Below, piece after piece: positions 31,761-40,887 of a DNA stretch of 64,000 nt. The stretch lies in the NCBI RefSeq assembly GCF_965237655.1, contig NZ_CBDEGB010000001.1, positions 1,302,001 to 1,366,000 on the forward strand. Direction: 5' to 3'. A model generated the notes under the pieces. That model ran no database searches. It was given only the letters and a program-made list of their open reading frames with translations, and was not told the DNA's origin. Numbering within the stretch: the first letter of the stretch is position 1; each line of letters starts with the position of its first letter. Source of the DNA: Poriferisodalis sp965237655. GTDB taxonomy: Bacteria > Actinomycetota > Acidimicrobiia > Acidimicrobiales > Poriferisodalaceae. The translations under genes were made by a program, and so were the position numbers.

Positions 31761-33439
31761 GCTAGCCCTGATTGTTCATGAGTCTGGTGGGCTGGGCTGT
31801 GGTGGTTCGCGGAAAAGCCCCGCTGATCTGCGACGATGCGTGTTGTTGATGCACGTGTCGGGCAGTTCAGGGGGGCATCTCCGAGGTGAGACTTAGCAGT
31901 GTGGCAAATGCGCGTCTGGCAGGCGGCGGGGATCGGGTGGTGTGGGGTGCGGGGCTGTTCGCTTTGGGCGGTTTCGCGGACTGGGTGGGGCTGACCGGGG
32001 CGCTGTCGGCGGCGGTGCCTCGGCGCGGCGAGCGGGCGCCGGTTCATGACCGGGGCGCGTTGTTGGTGCATCTGTTGTTGGTGCTGGCCGGCGGCGGGGA
32101 GGCGTGCACAGATATCGAGCATCTGCGGTCTCAGCGGGAGCTGTTCGGGGCGGTGGGGTCGCACTCGACGCTGTATCGGGTGCTGGGCGGCATGGACGGG
32201 TCGGCGCTGGGCGCGTTGTGGGGGGCCGCGGCGGCCGCACGCGCCGAGGCGTGGTCCCAGCGTCGTCGCCGGGGACCGTTGGCGGTCGATATCGACTCGA
32301 CGCTGGTGGAGGTCCGCTCGGAGAACAAGCAGGGTGCCGCGCCTCATTACAAGGGCGGGTTCGGTTTCCACCCGATGATGTGCTCGACCGGCGACGGCGA
32401 GCCGCTGTGGGTCAAGCTGCGCCCGGGCAACGCCGCCGCGAACGACATCGCCGATCACATAGAGGTGCTCGACGCTGCGATATCGGTGCTGCCCGACGGG
32501 GACGCCGCAGGTCACCGCGCAGGCGACGCCGCGGCGCTGGGGGGACGCGAGATGGTGCTGCGGGTCGACGCCGGCGGCTGCTCGGCGCGTATCGCTGAGG
32601 CATGCCGGGACCGCAACGTGACGTTTTTCATGTCCGCTCGGGCCACCGCAGGCATCGACGCCGCGATCGCGGCTGCCCGCTGCGATCCCCGACGCTGGAT
32701 CGCTGCTGTGGCGAACCCCAAGCAGCGGCACCCCAAAGCCCATGTCGGGGAGCTGACCGATCTGGTGGACCTGTCGGGCTGGCCAGAACGGACACCGCTG
32801 ATCATCCGACGCGAGCCGCTGCACCCGGGCGCGCAGCGCAGCCTGTTCGAGTCGGAGAACTTCCGCTACCGGGGATTCCTCACCGACGCCGCCGCCGGCC
32901 CGGCCCAGCTCGACAAGCTCATGCGAAAACACGCCGACGTCGACGACGCCGTCGCGCGTCTCAAGGACTCCGGGCCGGCGCGGATGCCCTTCACAGCCTG
33001 GGACGCCAATTGTGCATGGGCAGCGCTGCGCACGATCAGCGCAGCGCTCGTGCACTGGTTCCAGACACAGCGCCTCGCCGGGCCGCTCGCCAAAGCGGCC
33101 CCCAAACGGCTCCGCTGGCAGCTGTGGCACCTGCCCGCGCTCGTGTGCGAGACCGGCCGACGCGTCAAGCTGCGGCTTCCCACCGCACACCCCGGCGCCC
33201 GAGCCCTGCTCGCCGCCCAGCACCCCAACTGAGCACCCCGCACCCCCAACCCCGCAGCGCACCGCCCACGCGGCGGCCGGCCCGTCGCGCCCCCACACCC
33301 AAACCCCGGCCGCCCGACCTCGTCACCGGCCCCCAACAGCCCCCACCGCGACCAGCCGAACCGACAAACCCAGCCCCGCACGCCAACAACACAACCCAAA
33401 AACCCTGGCCAGGCATTCTCATGAACAATCAGGGCTAGC
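31761..33439. mobile_element. IS1380-family insertion sequence, complete
   Basis: Perfect 22-bp inverted repeats lie at 31761-31782 and 33418-33439. The outermost six bases, GCTAGC, are palindromic, so they may belong to the inverted repeat or to a target duplication. One transposase gene fills the element. The intact ends and frame suggest a recent arrival. Confidence 0.9.
31886..33232 (+). CDS. IS1380-family transposase
   Basis: 448 residues from GTG 31886. DDE-fold catalytic signatures: 'LAVDIDSTLVEVRSENKQG' (first Asp), 'EMVLRVDAGGCSARIAEACR' (second Asp), and a C-terminal 'FTAWDANCAWAALRTISAAL'. Length and sequence fit IS1380. The downstream 200 bases to the right end are proline-rich in frame but non-coding. 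It appears intact. Confidence 0.9.
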   Translation: MRLSSVANARLAGGGDRVVWGAGLFALGGFADWVGLTGALSAAVPRRGERAPVHDRGALLVHLLLVLAGGGEACTDIEHLRSQRELFGAVGSHSTLYRVLGGMDGSALGALWGAAAAARAEAWSQRRRRGPLAVDIDSTLVEVRSENKQGAAPHYKGGFGFHPMMCSTGDGEPLWVKLRPGNAAANDIADHIEVLDAAISVLPDGDAAGHRAGDAAALGGREMVLRVDAGGCSARIAEACRDRNVTFFMSARATAGIDAAIAAARCDPRRWIAAVANPKQRHPKAHVGELTDLVDLSGWPERTPLIIRREPLHPGAQRSLFESENFRYRGFLTDAAAGPAQLDKLMRKHADVDDAVARLKDSGPARMPFTAWDANCAWAALRTISAALVHWFQTQRLAGPLAKAAPKRLRWQLWHLPALVCETGRRVKLRLPTAHPGARALLAAQHPN

Positions 33440-33655
33440 ACCCTCACGGCGGTGCCTTGCCGCCGCTAGTCCGTCACTTCCTGTTCCAGCGCGTCTGTGC
33501 CGTCGCTCAATCCGCGGTTTTGCCTCTGTGCAGAGATGTCTTCAGTATCGGACACCGATCCGTCTTGTCAGCGCAATCGCCACCGGTCCGCATTTACCGA
33601 CACAGCGAACGTACGCTCGGCCTTGGCTGAGCGCCGCGCCGTGTTGCCGGACAGT

Positions 33656-34573
33656 TCAGGCAAGGGCGCGAGCGGGCTTTTTGAAGAGATTCTCGTGGTG
33701 CCACTCAACGTGCTTGATGGCTGGCGGGTCGTAGCCATGCTGCGGTAGACGCATACGGCGACCGGACAGGTCCAGCAAGCTACGGTTCGACAAGCTGTCA
33801 ACTATCGTCAATTGCTGGCTCACCAAGATGCGGTGATGTTCGTCGATACCTAGCGCGCCCTTGTCGAAGAGGCGGTGGTGCAGGGCACACAGCAGGACGC
33901 CGTTGTCGACGGTGCTGGGCCCGGCCTTGCTGTGCATGCGGACATGTGCCGCATCCAGTCCGACGTGCTCCCCGCGTACCTGAGCGCCGAATTCGCAGAA
34001 TGAGCACCGGAACTCGTAGGCCATCGGTACAGCCCTCTGAAACTTCGGGTCGCGCGGTGCCGATGCCAACTGAATGTGCTGGCCCAAACCAACCTCGGCC
34101 AGAATGTTGCTGTGGGTCGTCTCGGGAAATTCGCTGCGCAGCAGCTCGTTTACGAATCCCTCCCGTAAGTCGGCATCGCCCAGCGCTGCAGCGAACCGCG
34201 GTGCCAACTGCCCAATCGCCTCCGCCCGCAGATACTTCGTGTTTTCTCGGACGTTTTGCGGCATGGATCTTATATCTTCACCGGCAGAATTCCGTACTGA
34301 CCAGAGTTCGACATCACTGGCCAAGTACACGAACGGATTCTTCGCCTGAGGCGGCGTCGCTGCCACAGAATGCGACGCCAAGAGCCTTCCGACGTCGTCC
34401 TCGGCGCGAGCGAACGTCACTGAGATCCCCTCGCCGTTCGCAACGCGCCCGATCAGCCACAACAACAGCAATGGCTTGTACGGCGCTCGCTTGCCTTCTT
34501 TGGTTTGAAAGCGATCGGTCTCTAGAACCCGTCGGGCCCAGTCGTCAGCTCCATCTGTCTCTGCCGTGTTCAC
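33656..34573 (-). CDS. HNH endonuclease with probable phosphorothioate-DNA-binding (SBD-like) N-terminal domain
   Basis: 305 residues. The N-terminal half ('GKRAPYKPLLLLWLIGRVAN', 'KNPFVYLASDVELW') resembles the sulfur-binding domain family of ScoMcrA-like type IV enzymes. The C-terminal half is an HNH domain: 'EFRCSFCEFGAQV', 'LDAAHVRMHSKAGPSTVDNG', 'LLCALHHRLFDKGAL'. Such proteins cut DNA carrying foreign modification, often phosphorothioate. It diverges from the DUF262 gene across a 239-base gap that probably holds both promoters. Family assignment of the N-terminus is from memory of its motif and should be treated as likely, not certain. Confidence 0.65.
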   Translation of the reverse strand: MNTAETDGADDWARRVLETDRFQTKEGKRAPYKPLLLLWLIGRVANGEGISVTFARAEDDVGRLLASHSVAATPPQAKNPFVYLASDVELWSVRNSAGEDIRSMPQNVRENTKYLRAEAIGQLAPRFAAALGDADLREGFVNELLRSEFPETTHSNILAEVGLGQHIQLASAPRDPKFQRAVPMAYEFRCSFCEFGAQVRGEHVGLDAAHVRMHSKAGPSTVDNGVLLCALHHRLFDKGALGIDEHHRILVSQQLTIVDSLSNRSLLDLSGRRMRLPQHGYDPPAIKHVEWHHENLFKKPARALA

Positions 34574-34812
34574 GAGTCTTTCCTATCACAACGGTGTTCG
34601 CCTCACGTACTGAGCACCGCCGACGGCACAGCTTCACCCTGCACCTGCGAACAGTGCGCCGCCCAAGTCGTCGGAGGGCCTCCGGTCGGAGGAACGCCGT
34701 GGTGCGCGTGCGCTGGTGAGAGTAATGGGCCGAGGGTCTGGAGCTGCGCAGCGTTTACGCTGTCGGCTTGTTCGCAAGAGCGGCCATTCCCGAAGCGTGA
34801 AGGGACCACGTC

Positions 34813-36354
34813 ATGCACGAGATTTCTAGCCTTCTGGACCGGATTGACGATGGACGCACGGTCGTAGCGTCATTCCAACGTGGGTGGGTGTGGAAGGCCG
34901 AGGCTGTGCGCAGCCTGATGGATTCGCTCTATCGGGGCTACCCGATCGGTTCGATCATCGTGTGGCCTCGACGCGTGGGATCAGCCGAAGAAAGTGTCAT
35001 TGACGGCCAACAACGTCTTACGGCGTTATACGGGGTGATTCGAGGAAGACCACCAGCGTGGCTTGGCTCCGCCGACGTGCCTGCACTCAGCGGCCTCCAG
35101 TTTGATCTCGAAGAAGAGAGATTCGAGCACGTCTCAGCGGGCAAGCTCCCTAGTGCGACCAGTGTCGATGTCTCGCGCCTATTCTCCGAAGGAACCGAAT
35201 GGTGGCTACGGGAACTGGAGGAAAGCACTATCGATGCCTCCAAACGCGCAGAGTATCTGGTCCGCGTGCTGAAGTTGCTGAGTATTAAAGATCGGCCAGT
35301 TTCATTCGTGTCTCTCCCGCAGCACATGGAGCCAGAACATGCTGAGCGCGTGTTCGAGATAGTCAATACGGCAGGCACTCGAGTCAACAGAGGTGATCTG
35401 ACTCTGGGGCAGCTCAGTCTGTCTTGGAGTGACGCCCGCAATAGTGTGGAAACACAATGTGATGCGTGGAAGGAAGCAGGATATCAAGTCAAGATTGATT
35501 GGTTCTTGCATGCCATGGCCGGTCTCGCCTCCGACCGCATCGATTTTAGGGGCCTTTTTGGGAGATCTCGGCGGGAGCTTGAGTACGCTTGCGATGCAGT
35601 GCGATTCTCGATGGACAGCACTCTGAATCTACTGCAACAATACCTGGGTTTTGACCCGCGTGTGAAGCTTGCTATCAACAACGGGCTCATTCCTGTTGTT
35701 GTCTACCGTGCCACAAGCACAACGACACCGGCAGAATTGGCACGTGAAGAGCCGGCACTCCTCGCATGGTGGATGTACGGCAATCTCGCAGAACGCTGGT
35801 CGCGTGATACGAGGAACCGGACGAATTTAGACCTAGCAGCGGCGCTCGCTGGCGGTTCGAGCGCATTGCTTCGGTCTTTATCGGGCGAAATCGGTGGATT
35901 GCACGTCAAACCAAGTCATCTGACCGTCTCCTATAAAATGAAACGATACTCGCAGCTCCTATACAGCGTTACTCGATGCCGCGGCGGCTTGGATCTGCAA
36001 ACCGGATTGGCATTGTCTCCCACCCTTGTCGGGCCACTCCAGGGCCTTCAAGCGCATCATATTTTTCCCAGAAAGTACCTTCGGGCCAATGGCATTGAGC
36101 AGCGTGAGATCGATCAACTCGCGAACGTTGCCTACATCAGCCAAGGCTCCAACCTGCGGATTGGCTCTAAGGCACCCACGACATACCTCGATGCTTTGGA
36201 AGAATCGCACCCGGGCGTCCTGGCGTCCCAGTGGATCCCGGATGATCCAGCACTATGGCAGGCTCGCCGCTATAGGGACTTCCTCGCTGCGCGCCGCGAA
36301 ATGGTCGCTTTCGCTGCGGACGAGTTGTTGACTGGACTTGCCGGGAGTGAATGA
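34813..36354 (+). CDS. DUF262 / HNH nuclease (GmrSD-like)
   Basis: 513 residues. The DUF262 part has 'VASFQRGWVWKAEAVRSLMD', 'YRGYPIGSIIVW' and the hallmark 'VIDGQQRLTALYGV' near residues 61-74. This fold is related to ParB/sulfiredoxin and in GmrS works with NTP. The C-terminal HNH-type motif is 'LQAHHIFPRKYLRANGI' with 'LANVAYISQGSNLRIG'. GmrSD enzymes are type IV restriction factors against glucosylated phage DNA; related DUF262 proteins occur in several defence systems such as BREX. GC content looks a little lower than in neighbouring genes, suggesting separate acquisition. Confidence 0.8.
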   Translation: MHEISSLLDRIDDGRTVVASFQRGWVWKAEAVRSLMDSLYRGYPIGSIIVWPRRVGSAEESVIDGQQRLTALYGVIRGRPPAWLGSADVPALSGLQFDLEEERFEHVSAGKLPSATSVDVSRLFSEGTEWWLRELEESTIDASKRAEYLVRVLKLLSIKDRPVSFVSLPQHMEPEHAERVFEIVNTAGTRVNRGDLTLGQLSLSWSDARNSVETQCDAWKEAGYQVKIDWFLHAMAGLASDRIDFRGLFGRSRRELEYACDAVRFSMDSTLNLLQQYLGFDPRVKLAINNGLIPVVVYRATSTTTPAELAREEPALLAWWMYGNLAERWSRDTRNRTNLDLAAALAGGSSALLRSLSGEIGGLHVKPSHLTVSYKMKRYSQLLYSVTRCRGGLDLQTGLALSPTLVGPLQGLQAHHIFPRKYLRANGIEQREIDQLANVAYISQGSNLRIGSKAPTTYLDALEESHPGVLASQWIPDDPALWQARRYRDFLAARREMVAFAADELLTGLAGSE

Positions 36355-36502
36355 CCGAACATGGCTTCGTGAATATGCCGTCGAGCTATGTCTTGGTGGT
36401 GAGCGTCCCGCGGAGACGCGCGACGTCATCGCTCGGAACAACGCTGTGGTTCCGATGGTCGTGCGCGCGCAAGCGAACGGCCATTGCGCACCGAGGTCTT
36501 AA
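36347..36502 (+). CDS. Short ORF, probable gene fragment
   Basis: 51 codons from GTG 36347, overlapping the end of the DUF262 gene: 'REYAVELCLGGERPAETRDV' then 'NNAVVPMVVRAQANGHCAP'. The text looks like real protein, but I recognise no family and it ends early at TAA. The next 180 bases up to 36686 hold no convincing gene. It may be the head of a decayed gene. Confidence 0.35.
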   Translation: MNDRTWLREYAVELCLGGERPAETRDVIARNNAVVPMVVRAQANGHCAPRS

Positions 36503-36686
36503 CACGGCCATGCCTTATGGCGGAGACGGCTCGCGTGCGCAGCCGCGCCGCGGCGGCGTGCGCCGTCGGCATCGGCGCAATCGCGAGGCAATGGTGCCAT
36601 TCTTGTCACACCCCTAGTCCATCCTGCTTGCCCTGGAGATGACAGCCGAACTGGCTGTCCGAGGCGGAACCGATGAGGAGCGACAG

Positions 36687-38036
36687 ATGACCTTGGTGGC
36701 ACTCACCGCAGTACACGCACCGACGCTGAGGAAGATATCGCTGGGGGCTTTGCGATACCGCGACGCGTCGCATGCATCGATCCCGCACGTCGTGAGCTTT
36801 TCTGGCGGGCGTTCGTCTGCGGCTTTGGCGTTCATGGCTGCTGAGGAAGGGCTCTTGCGACCCGAACGGCGTGACGTGGTGCTATTTGCCAACACCTCAG
36901 CGGAGCATCCGGGCACGTACGAATTCGCTGCGGAGTGCACGTCGAGGCTCGAACTTGAGTTCGGCCTGCCGTGCTTCTGGTTCGAATTCTGCACGGTCGA
37001 AGATGCTTGGCGCGGTGACTACCACCGTAAGGCCTCGTATCGGCTCGTGAAGCCGGTGCCCCTCGAAGACGATCCTGACGGGTACCGCTCGCGTGGCGAG
37101 CTCTTTGAAGAGATGGTGTCGTTGCAGGGCATGTTGCCGAACCCGCATTCTCGGACCTGCACCGCGAAACTGAAATTGTACCCCTCCCATGAGTTGCTGG
37201 CGGAATGGCTGGGCGGCACAGCGGGTCCAGCGCATTCAGGCCATCATTGGTCCCCTCATCGTTGCGCCACGCCCGGCTGCGAGCCGTCTACAGACGATGT
37301 CGAGGGTGCCACCGTTGCAGGACTTGTGGACCCCGAGAGAGTCGCAAGGCGCTACATCCGCAACGGCGGCATGGCATCGCTTGAGTCAGTTCGTCAGCGA
37401 GCGGCTTTCCTGGCGACCCACCCGCCCGCCCGACCTCAGCAGTACTGGGCCAATTTCACGGTTGCACCGGTTCCCGCAGTGCGCGAGGGGGCCAAACCTG
37501 CGCCGATGCGGGGCCCGAACGCGGCGCAGCACGTGCGGCTCTTGGGCTTGCGTGCCGACGAGACGGGTCGTGTGGACCGTGTGCTCTCGAGGACGCTCTA
37601 CGCAGAAGGTGCTACAACCGCGGCCTGCACAGTCAAGACCCAGCCGCCTGGAGAGCGACCATATTTTCCCTTGCACGACAGCGGAGTTGGCAAAGACGAT
37701 GTAGCTGACTATTGGGCGCAGCGCGACTTCGACTTGGACATCCCGACCGGTGCGGGCAACTGCGTGTTCTGCTTCATGAAGGGAACGCGACAGCTTTCAG
37801 AGTTGGTAACGACGCCAGACTTTCGGCGACGTCTCGACACACCAACCGACGTCAGCTGGTGGGTAGGATTCGAGCAGCGCCACGCGCGAGTCATCCCGCG
37901 CCGTGGTGGCGGAGGCACGTCGCGGTTCGGATTTTTCGGCGTGAATAAGGCCTCGTTCCAAGAGGTGGCTCTTGGCCGTCCGCCCCAGGATGACCGCTAC
38001 GCGAGCGGCACTCCGGCGTGTGACTGCACGGACTGA
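36687..38036 (+). CDS. PAPS-reductase-like PP-loop protein (DndC-like fold), first gene of a four-gene operon
   Basis: 449 residues from ATG 36687, which has a good ribosome-binding site (gaggag); an ATG at 36639 is less likely. The PP-loop 'VSFSGGRSSAALAFMAAEEG' near residues 34-53 is an ATP-pyrophosphatase signature, followed by 'VVLFANTSAEHPGTYEFAA', as in PAPS reductase/DndC proteins. Cys motifs 'PHSRTCTAKLKLYPS' and 'GNCVFCFMKGTRQLSELV' could bind an Fe-S cluster. Its place in a mobile island and its partners argue against sulfate assimilation and for a role in nucleic-acid modification or nucleotide chemistry. The gap to the GHKL gene is 11 bases. Confidence 0.75.
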   Translation: MTLVALTAVHAPTLRKISLGALRYRDASHASIPHVVSFSGGRSSAALAFMAAEEGLLRPERRDVVLFANTSAEHPGTYEFAAECTSRLELEFGLPCFWFEFCTVEDAWRGDYHRKASYRLVKPVPLEDDPDGYRSRGELFEEMVSLQGMLPNPHSRTCTAKLKLYPSHELLAEWLGGTAGPAHSGHHWSPHRCATPGCEPSTDDVEGATVAGLVDPERVARRYIRNGGMASLESVRQRAAFLATHPPARPQQYWANFTVAPVPAVREGAKPAPMRGPNAAQHVRLLGLRADETGRVDRVLSRTLYAEGATTAACTVKTQPPGERPYFPLHDSGVGKDDVADYWAQRDFDLDIPTGAGNCVFCFMKGTRQLSELVTTPDFRRRLDTPTDVSWWVGFEQRHARVIPRRGGGGTSRFGFFGVNKASFQEVALGRPPQDDRYASGTPACDCTD

Positions 38037-38047
38037 GGGACCGAATT

Positions 38048-40093
38048 ATGGAGCAACAGCACGCTGACCTGTACTTCGGGCGTACCCATGCGCCATGCGG
38101 CTTCACAAGTGGTGTGGTCGCGCAATTTGACGGCTCCGCTGAGCCCGTGGTGCGCGAGTTGTTGCAGAACAGCCTTGATGCTGCGCATCAGGCCGGTCGC
38201 GCAGCACAAGTGCGGTTTCGCATCACCGAGGTTCCTCGGCGCATGCTCCCCGGCTGGGATGCGTATGAGCAAGCGTTCGAGAGGGCTCTCGAAGCGCGCC
38301 AACAGTGGCACGGAGGCTCGCCATCGCACGACGAGAGAATGGTCATTGAGCGGATTGAGCGCGCTCGCAGCGAGGTGGAGATCCCTCTCTTGCTATGTGT
38401 GGACAATGGCGTTGGCCTCGACGGGCATCGCATGGACGCGTTGCTCACGCCAGGCAACACCAGCAAGGGTGAACAAGGGGCGGGTTCTTTCGGCCTCGGA
38501 CACCATGCGGCGTTCGGCGCGTCGAACCTGCGCTACGTGCTGTACGCCGCCAAGTATCGAGATGACCACGGCGGCAGTTTGGCGACGATTGCGTCGGGAC
38601 ACACCATTCTTGCCAGTCATCGAGATCCGGATGAACCGGGACACGAATTCGCCGCTGATGGCTACTGGTTTCGTCTTGGCCAAGGCGAGATGGCATTCGA
38701 CGGCAGCCACACGAGCTATCCGAGCGACCCGCCGGATCTCTTGGCGCCTCACCTCGACGACCTCGTCGACGCCGGCACTGTGGTCTGCATCGCTGGCTTC
38801 AACGATTTCTACAGAGATGACGACGATCCGCCTGCTACCGAGTCGATCTGCCGCGTGGCCGCGGCCAATTTCTCCGACGCGGTTCATGCGGGACGACTGC
38901 ACGTGGTCGTGGAGGATGAGCTGCAAGGTTCTCTAGCAGAGGTGACGTCGGACACCCTCGGCGCGATTCTGGGACCGATTGCGGGCCAGCGCCGAGCATC
39001 TAAACAAGGACAGATCAGCGGCTCTCGCGCTCATGCCGCATGGCAGACGGTTGATACCGGAGCGCCTATCAAGGTGGCTAACGGCACCTCGGTGCGCTGG
39101 CGTTCGGTCGAGGGCGAGGAGCGCTCCACCACCCAGGTGCACGTGTTTCGCAAAGGGATGTGGATTACATCAATCGCTCCTGGCCTCAATGCTTCGGACT
39201 TCTCCAACGTGTACGCATTCGACGCAGTGCTCTCGTTGGACTCGGGGCCATTGGAGAGCCTTGTACGTAGCGCCGAAGGCCCAGAGCACCGCGGCATCGA
39301 CCGACGTCGTCTCAGTGTTGCTGAGAAGACGAAGCTCCGTGAACTGATATCCGGGGTTGCTGAGAATCTCCGCGGAGCGGTGGGGAAGCGGCGCGACCTG
39401 ACAGAGTTCACCCCGCCGGGCTTTGCCACCATCGAGGGGCAGCAAGTCAAAGCCGCTGAGACAGTCAAGCGCCCACGGCTCCCTGCAGGCGGTGGAGGTG
39501 CCAAGGCTGAGGTCGAGCGGGGTAAGAACAAGACCGGAGGCGGCAAGAAATCCCCCAGGCGCTCCGGACAGCCCCAGCCGGGGACAACCCCGCGCTACCG
39601 ATCGTCTCTGAGGGCTGGCGAGCAAGCCGACGTCGTCGAAGTCCTCGTCTCTTATGACGAGAAAGTCTCGGCTGGCGGCACCATCGGAATTCGGCTTCGC
39701 GTTGCCTCGGGATCGGACGGTACCTGCGAGCAGCCGCTGCCGGACAATTGGCTCCGTCTCCGGCGCGTTGTCGACGAGGCAGGAAATAGCTCGAGAGCTT
39801 CCGATGCTGACGGCGAATTCGAGTTGTCGCTGCCCGCGGTCTCGGGGGAACGGCTGCTGACAGTAAGCCTGGCAGAAGCGATATCACAGCCCGGTCTGCT
39901 GGAAGTCGATGTCGTCAAGCGCATGCCGCCCAAGAAGAAACCGCCGCCGGCCAGCGAGCCCGAAGCCGATGAGCCCGACGCCATGGGGGCAATTCCAGAC
40001 GGGCTAGCCGCGGATGAGAGCGGATTGGCTGACCCGATCGGATCCGGGGCTGAATCTGTGGTCTCGCATGCCGCTGCGACAGGTGTGAGCTGA
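38048..40093 (+). CDS. GHKL ATPase of MORC/MutL/Hsp90 type
   Basis: 681 residues. Bergerat-fold motifs: 'PVVRELLQNSLDAAHQ' (N box, Glu and Asn, near 36-51), 'CVDNGVGLDGHRM' (G1, DxGxG, near 117-129) and 'GNTSKGEQGAGSFGLGHHAA' (G2 lid, near 135-154). Then come a transducer-like middle ('FRKGMWITSIAPG'), a basic Gly/Lys-rich linker ('GGGAKAEVERGKNKTGGGKK'), a beta-rich C-terminal domain and an acidic tail. MORC/MutL-like GHKL ATPases occur in predicted restriction-like operons in bacteria. The stop overlaps the next start (TGATG), so the genes are translated in series. Confidence 0.8.
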   Translation: MEQQHADLYFGRTHAPCGFTSGVVAQFDGSAEPVVRELLQNSLDAAHQAGRAAQVRFRITEVPRRMLPGWDAYEQAFERALEARQQWHGGSPSHDERMVIERIERARSEVEIPLLLCVDNGVGLDGHRMDALLTPGNTSKGEQGAGSFGLGHHAAFGASNLRYVLYAAKYRDDHGGSLATIASGHTILASHRDPDEPGHEFAADGYWFRLGQGEMAFDGSHTSYPSDPPDLLAPHLDDLVDAGTVVCIAGFNDFYRDDDDPPATESICRVAAANFSDAVHAGRLHVVVEDELQGSLAEVTSDTLGAILGPIAGQRRASKQGQISGSRAHAAWQTVDTGAPIKVANGTSVRWRSVEGEERSTTQVHVFRKGMWITSIAPGLNASDFSNVYAFDAVLSLDSGPLESLVRSAEGPEHRGIDRRRLSVAEKTKLRELISGVAENLRGAVGKRRDLTEFTPPGFATIEGQQVKAAETVKRPRLPAGGGGAKAEVERGKNKTGGGKKSPRRSGQPQPGTTPRYRSSLRAGEQADVVEVLVSYDEKVSAGGTIGIRLRVASGSDGTCEQPLPDNWLRLRRVVDEAGNSSRASDADGEFELSLPAVSGERLLTVSLAEAISQPGLLEVDVVKRMPPKKKPPPASEPEADEPDAMGAIPDGLAADESGLADPIGSGAESVVSHAAATGVS

Positions 40094-40887
40094 TGATTGG
40101 CGCGCCGTTGCCCGTTTTGGCTTCTGACGGCTCTCGTCTTGACTGGATCAGCGCGCGATACGCAACGAAAGTGGCGCTGCGGGATCGTCAAGCCGACATC
40201 AATCACGATCTCACGGATGCACCGATTCTCCAGGCCCTGATTGAGGCTGGTGAGGCGGAGTGGGTGACTGAGTTCAGATGCCCGCGCACTTTGCTTAGTC
40301 GCCAAACTCGGACGCGCTCGCCCCAGCAGAGAATGACCTGGGCGCAAGACGAGGCTGTCGGTGAGACGTTCCTCCTGCCTGGCCTGGTCGCAACGCGCGA
40401 ATTACGCCTCGACACTTCCGGCCTCAACCCGTTTGCATGGGCGGCTGGCGAGTCGGTCACAGTTCCGGCAGGATGGTGGCTGGCCCGCGCCGAGGCCTAT
40501 CGAGTCACGCCACTCCTGGCATCACTCGTGAAGTTTCGGCGCGACAACGAAGGCCGTCTCGAACCTGGCCAGATGTCGGTCTCCGAAGACAGCGACGCAT
40601 CCACGCCATGCTTCGTCGTGCGGCTTGCGGCTGACTTGTACGACGTCCGCTACCGCGACCGCGACGTTTGGCTAGCTGGGCTGATCGCTGCCTGCGCTCG
40701 GTTGCCGGGCAGCTCTATGGGACCAGAGCGCGAGAACTCGGATCACCCGATGGCGCAAGAACTACGCGGGCGACTTGAGGACGCCGGCATTGAGACGTGG
40801 GACAACTTGGACGGTTTCGATCCAGCGCGAATGGCGACGCTGCTGGAGCGCTTTCAAGTTGACCTCGGTGAGGAGGACGAAGAGTGA
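40093..40887 (+). CDS. Operon protein of unknown function (third gene of the GHKL/PAPS-reductase operon)
   Basis: 264 residues with no motif I recognise. Features: 'VTEFRCPRTLLSRQTRTRSP' (basic), 'WAAGESVTVPAGWWLARAEA' and an acidic C-terminus 'FQVDLGEEDEE'. No signal peptide or membrane segment, so probably a soluble cytoplasmic subunit. It is coupled at both ends: ATG overlaps the GHKL stop, and its own TGA overlaps the next GTG with a strong ribosome-binding site (gaggagg) inside its 3' end. It is likely a stoichiometric partner of the GHKL protein. Confidence 0.65.
   Translation: MIGAPLPVLASDGSRLDWISARYATKVALRDRQADINHDLTDAPILQALIEAGEAEWVTEFRCPRTLLSRQTRTRSPQQRMTWAQDEAVGETFLLPGLVATRELRLDTSGLNPFAWAAGESVTVPAGWWLARAEAYRVTPLLASLVKFRRDNEGRLEPGQMSVSEDSDASTPCFVVRLAADLYDVRYRDRDVWLAGLIAACARLPGSSMGPERENSDHPMAQELRGRLEDAGIETWDNLDGFDPARMATLLERFQVDLGEEDEE

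Noticed and set aside
36687..38036. Annotating the PAPS-reductase-like gene as sulfate-assimilation CysH
   Set aside because: It is longer, has different Cys motifs, and lies in an operon with a GHKL ATPase and unknown proteins, away from any sulfur genes.
33656..38036. Calling a Dnd or Ssp phosphorothioation system
   Set aside because: Only a DndC-like fold and an SBD-like nuclease are present; cysteine desulfurase, DndB/D/E or SspB/C homologues are missing.
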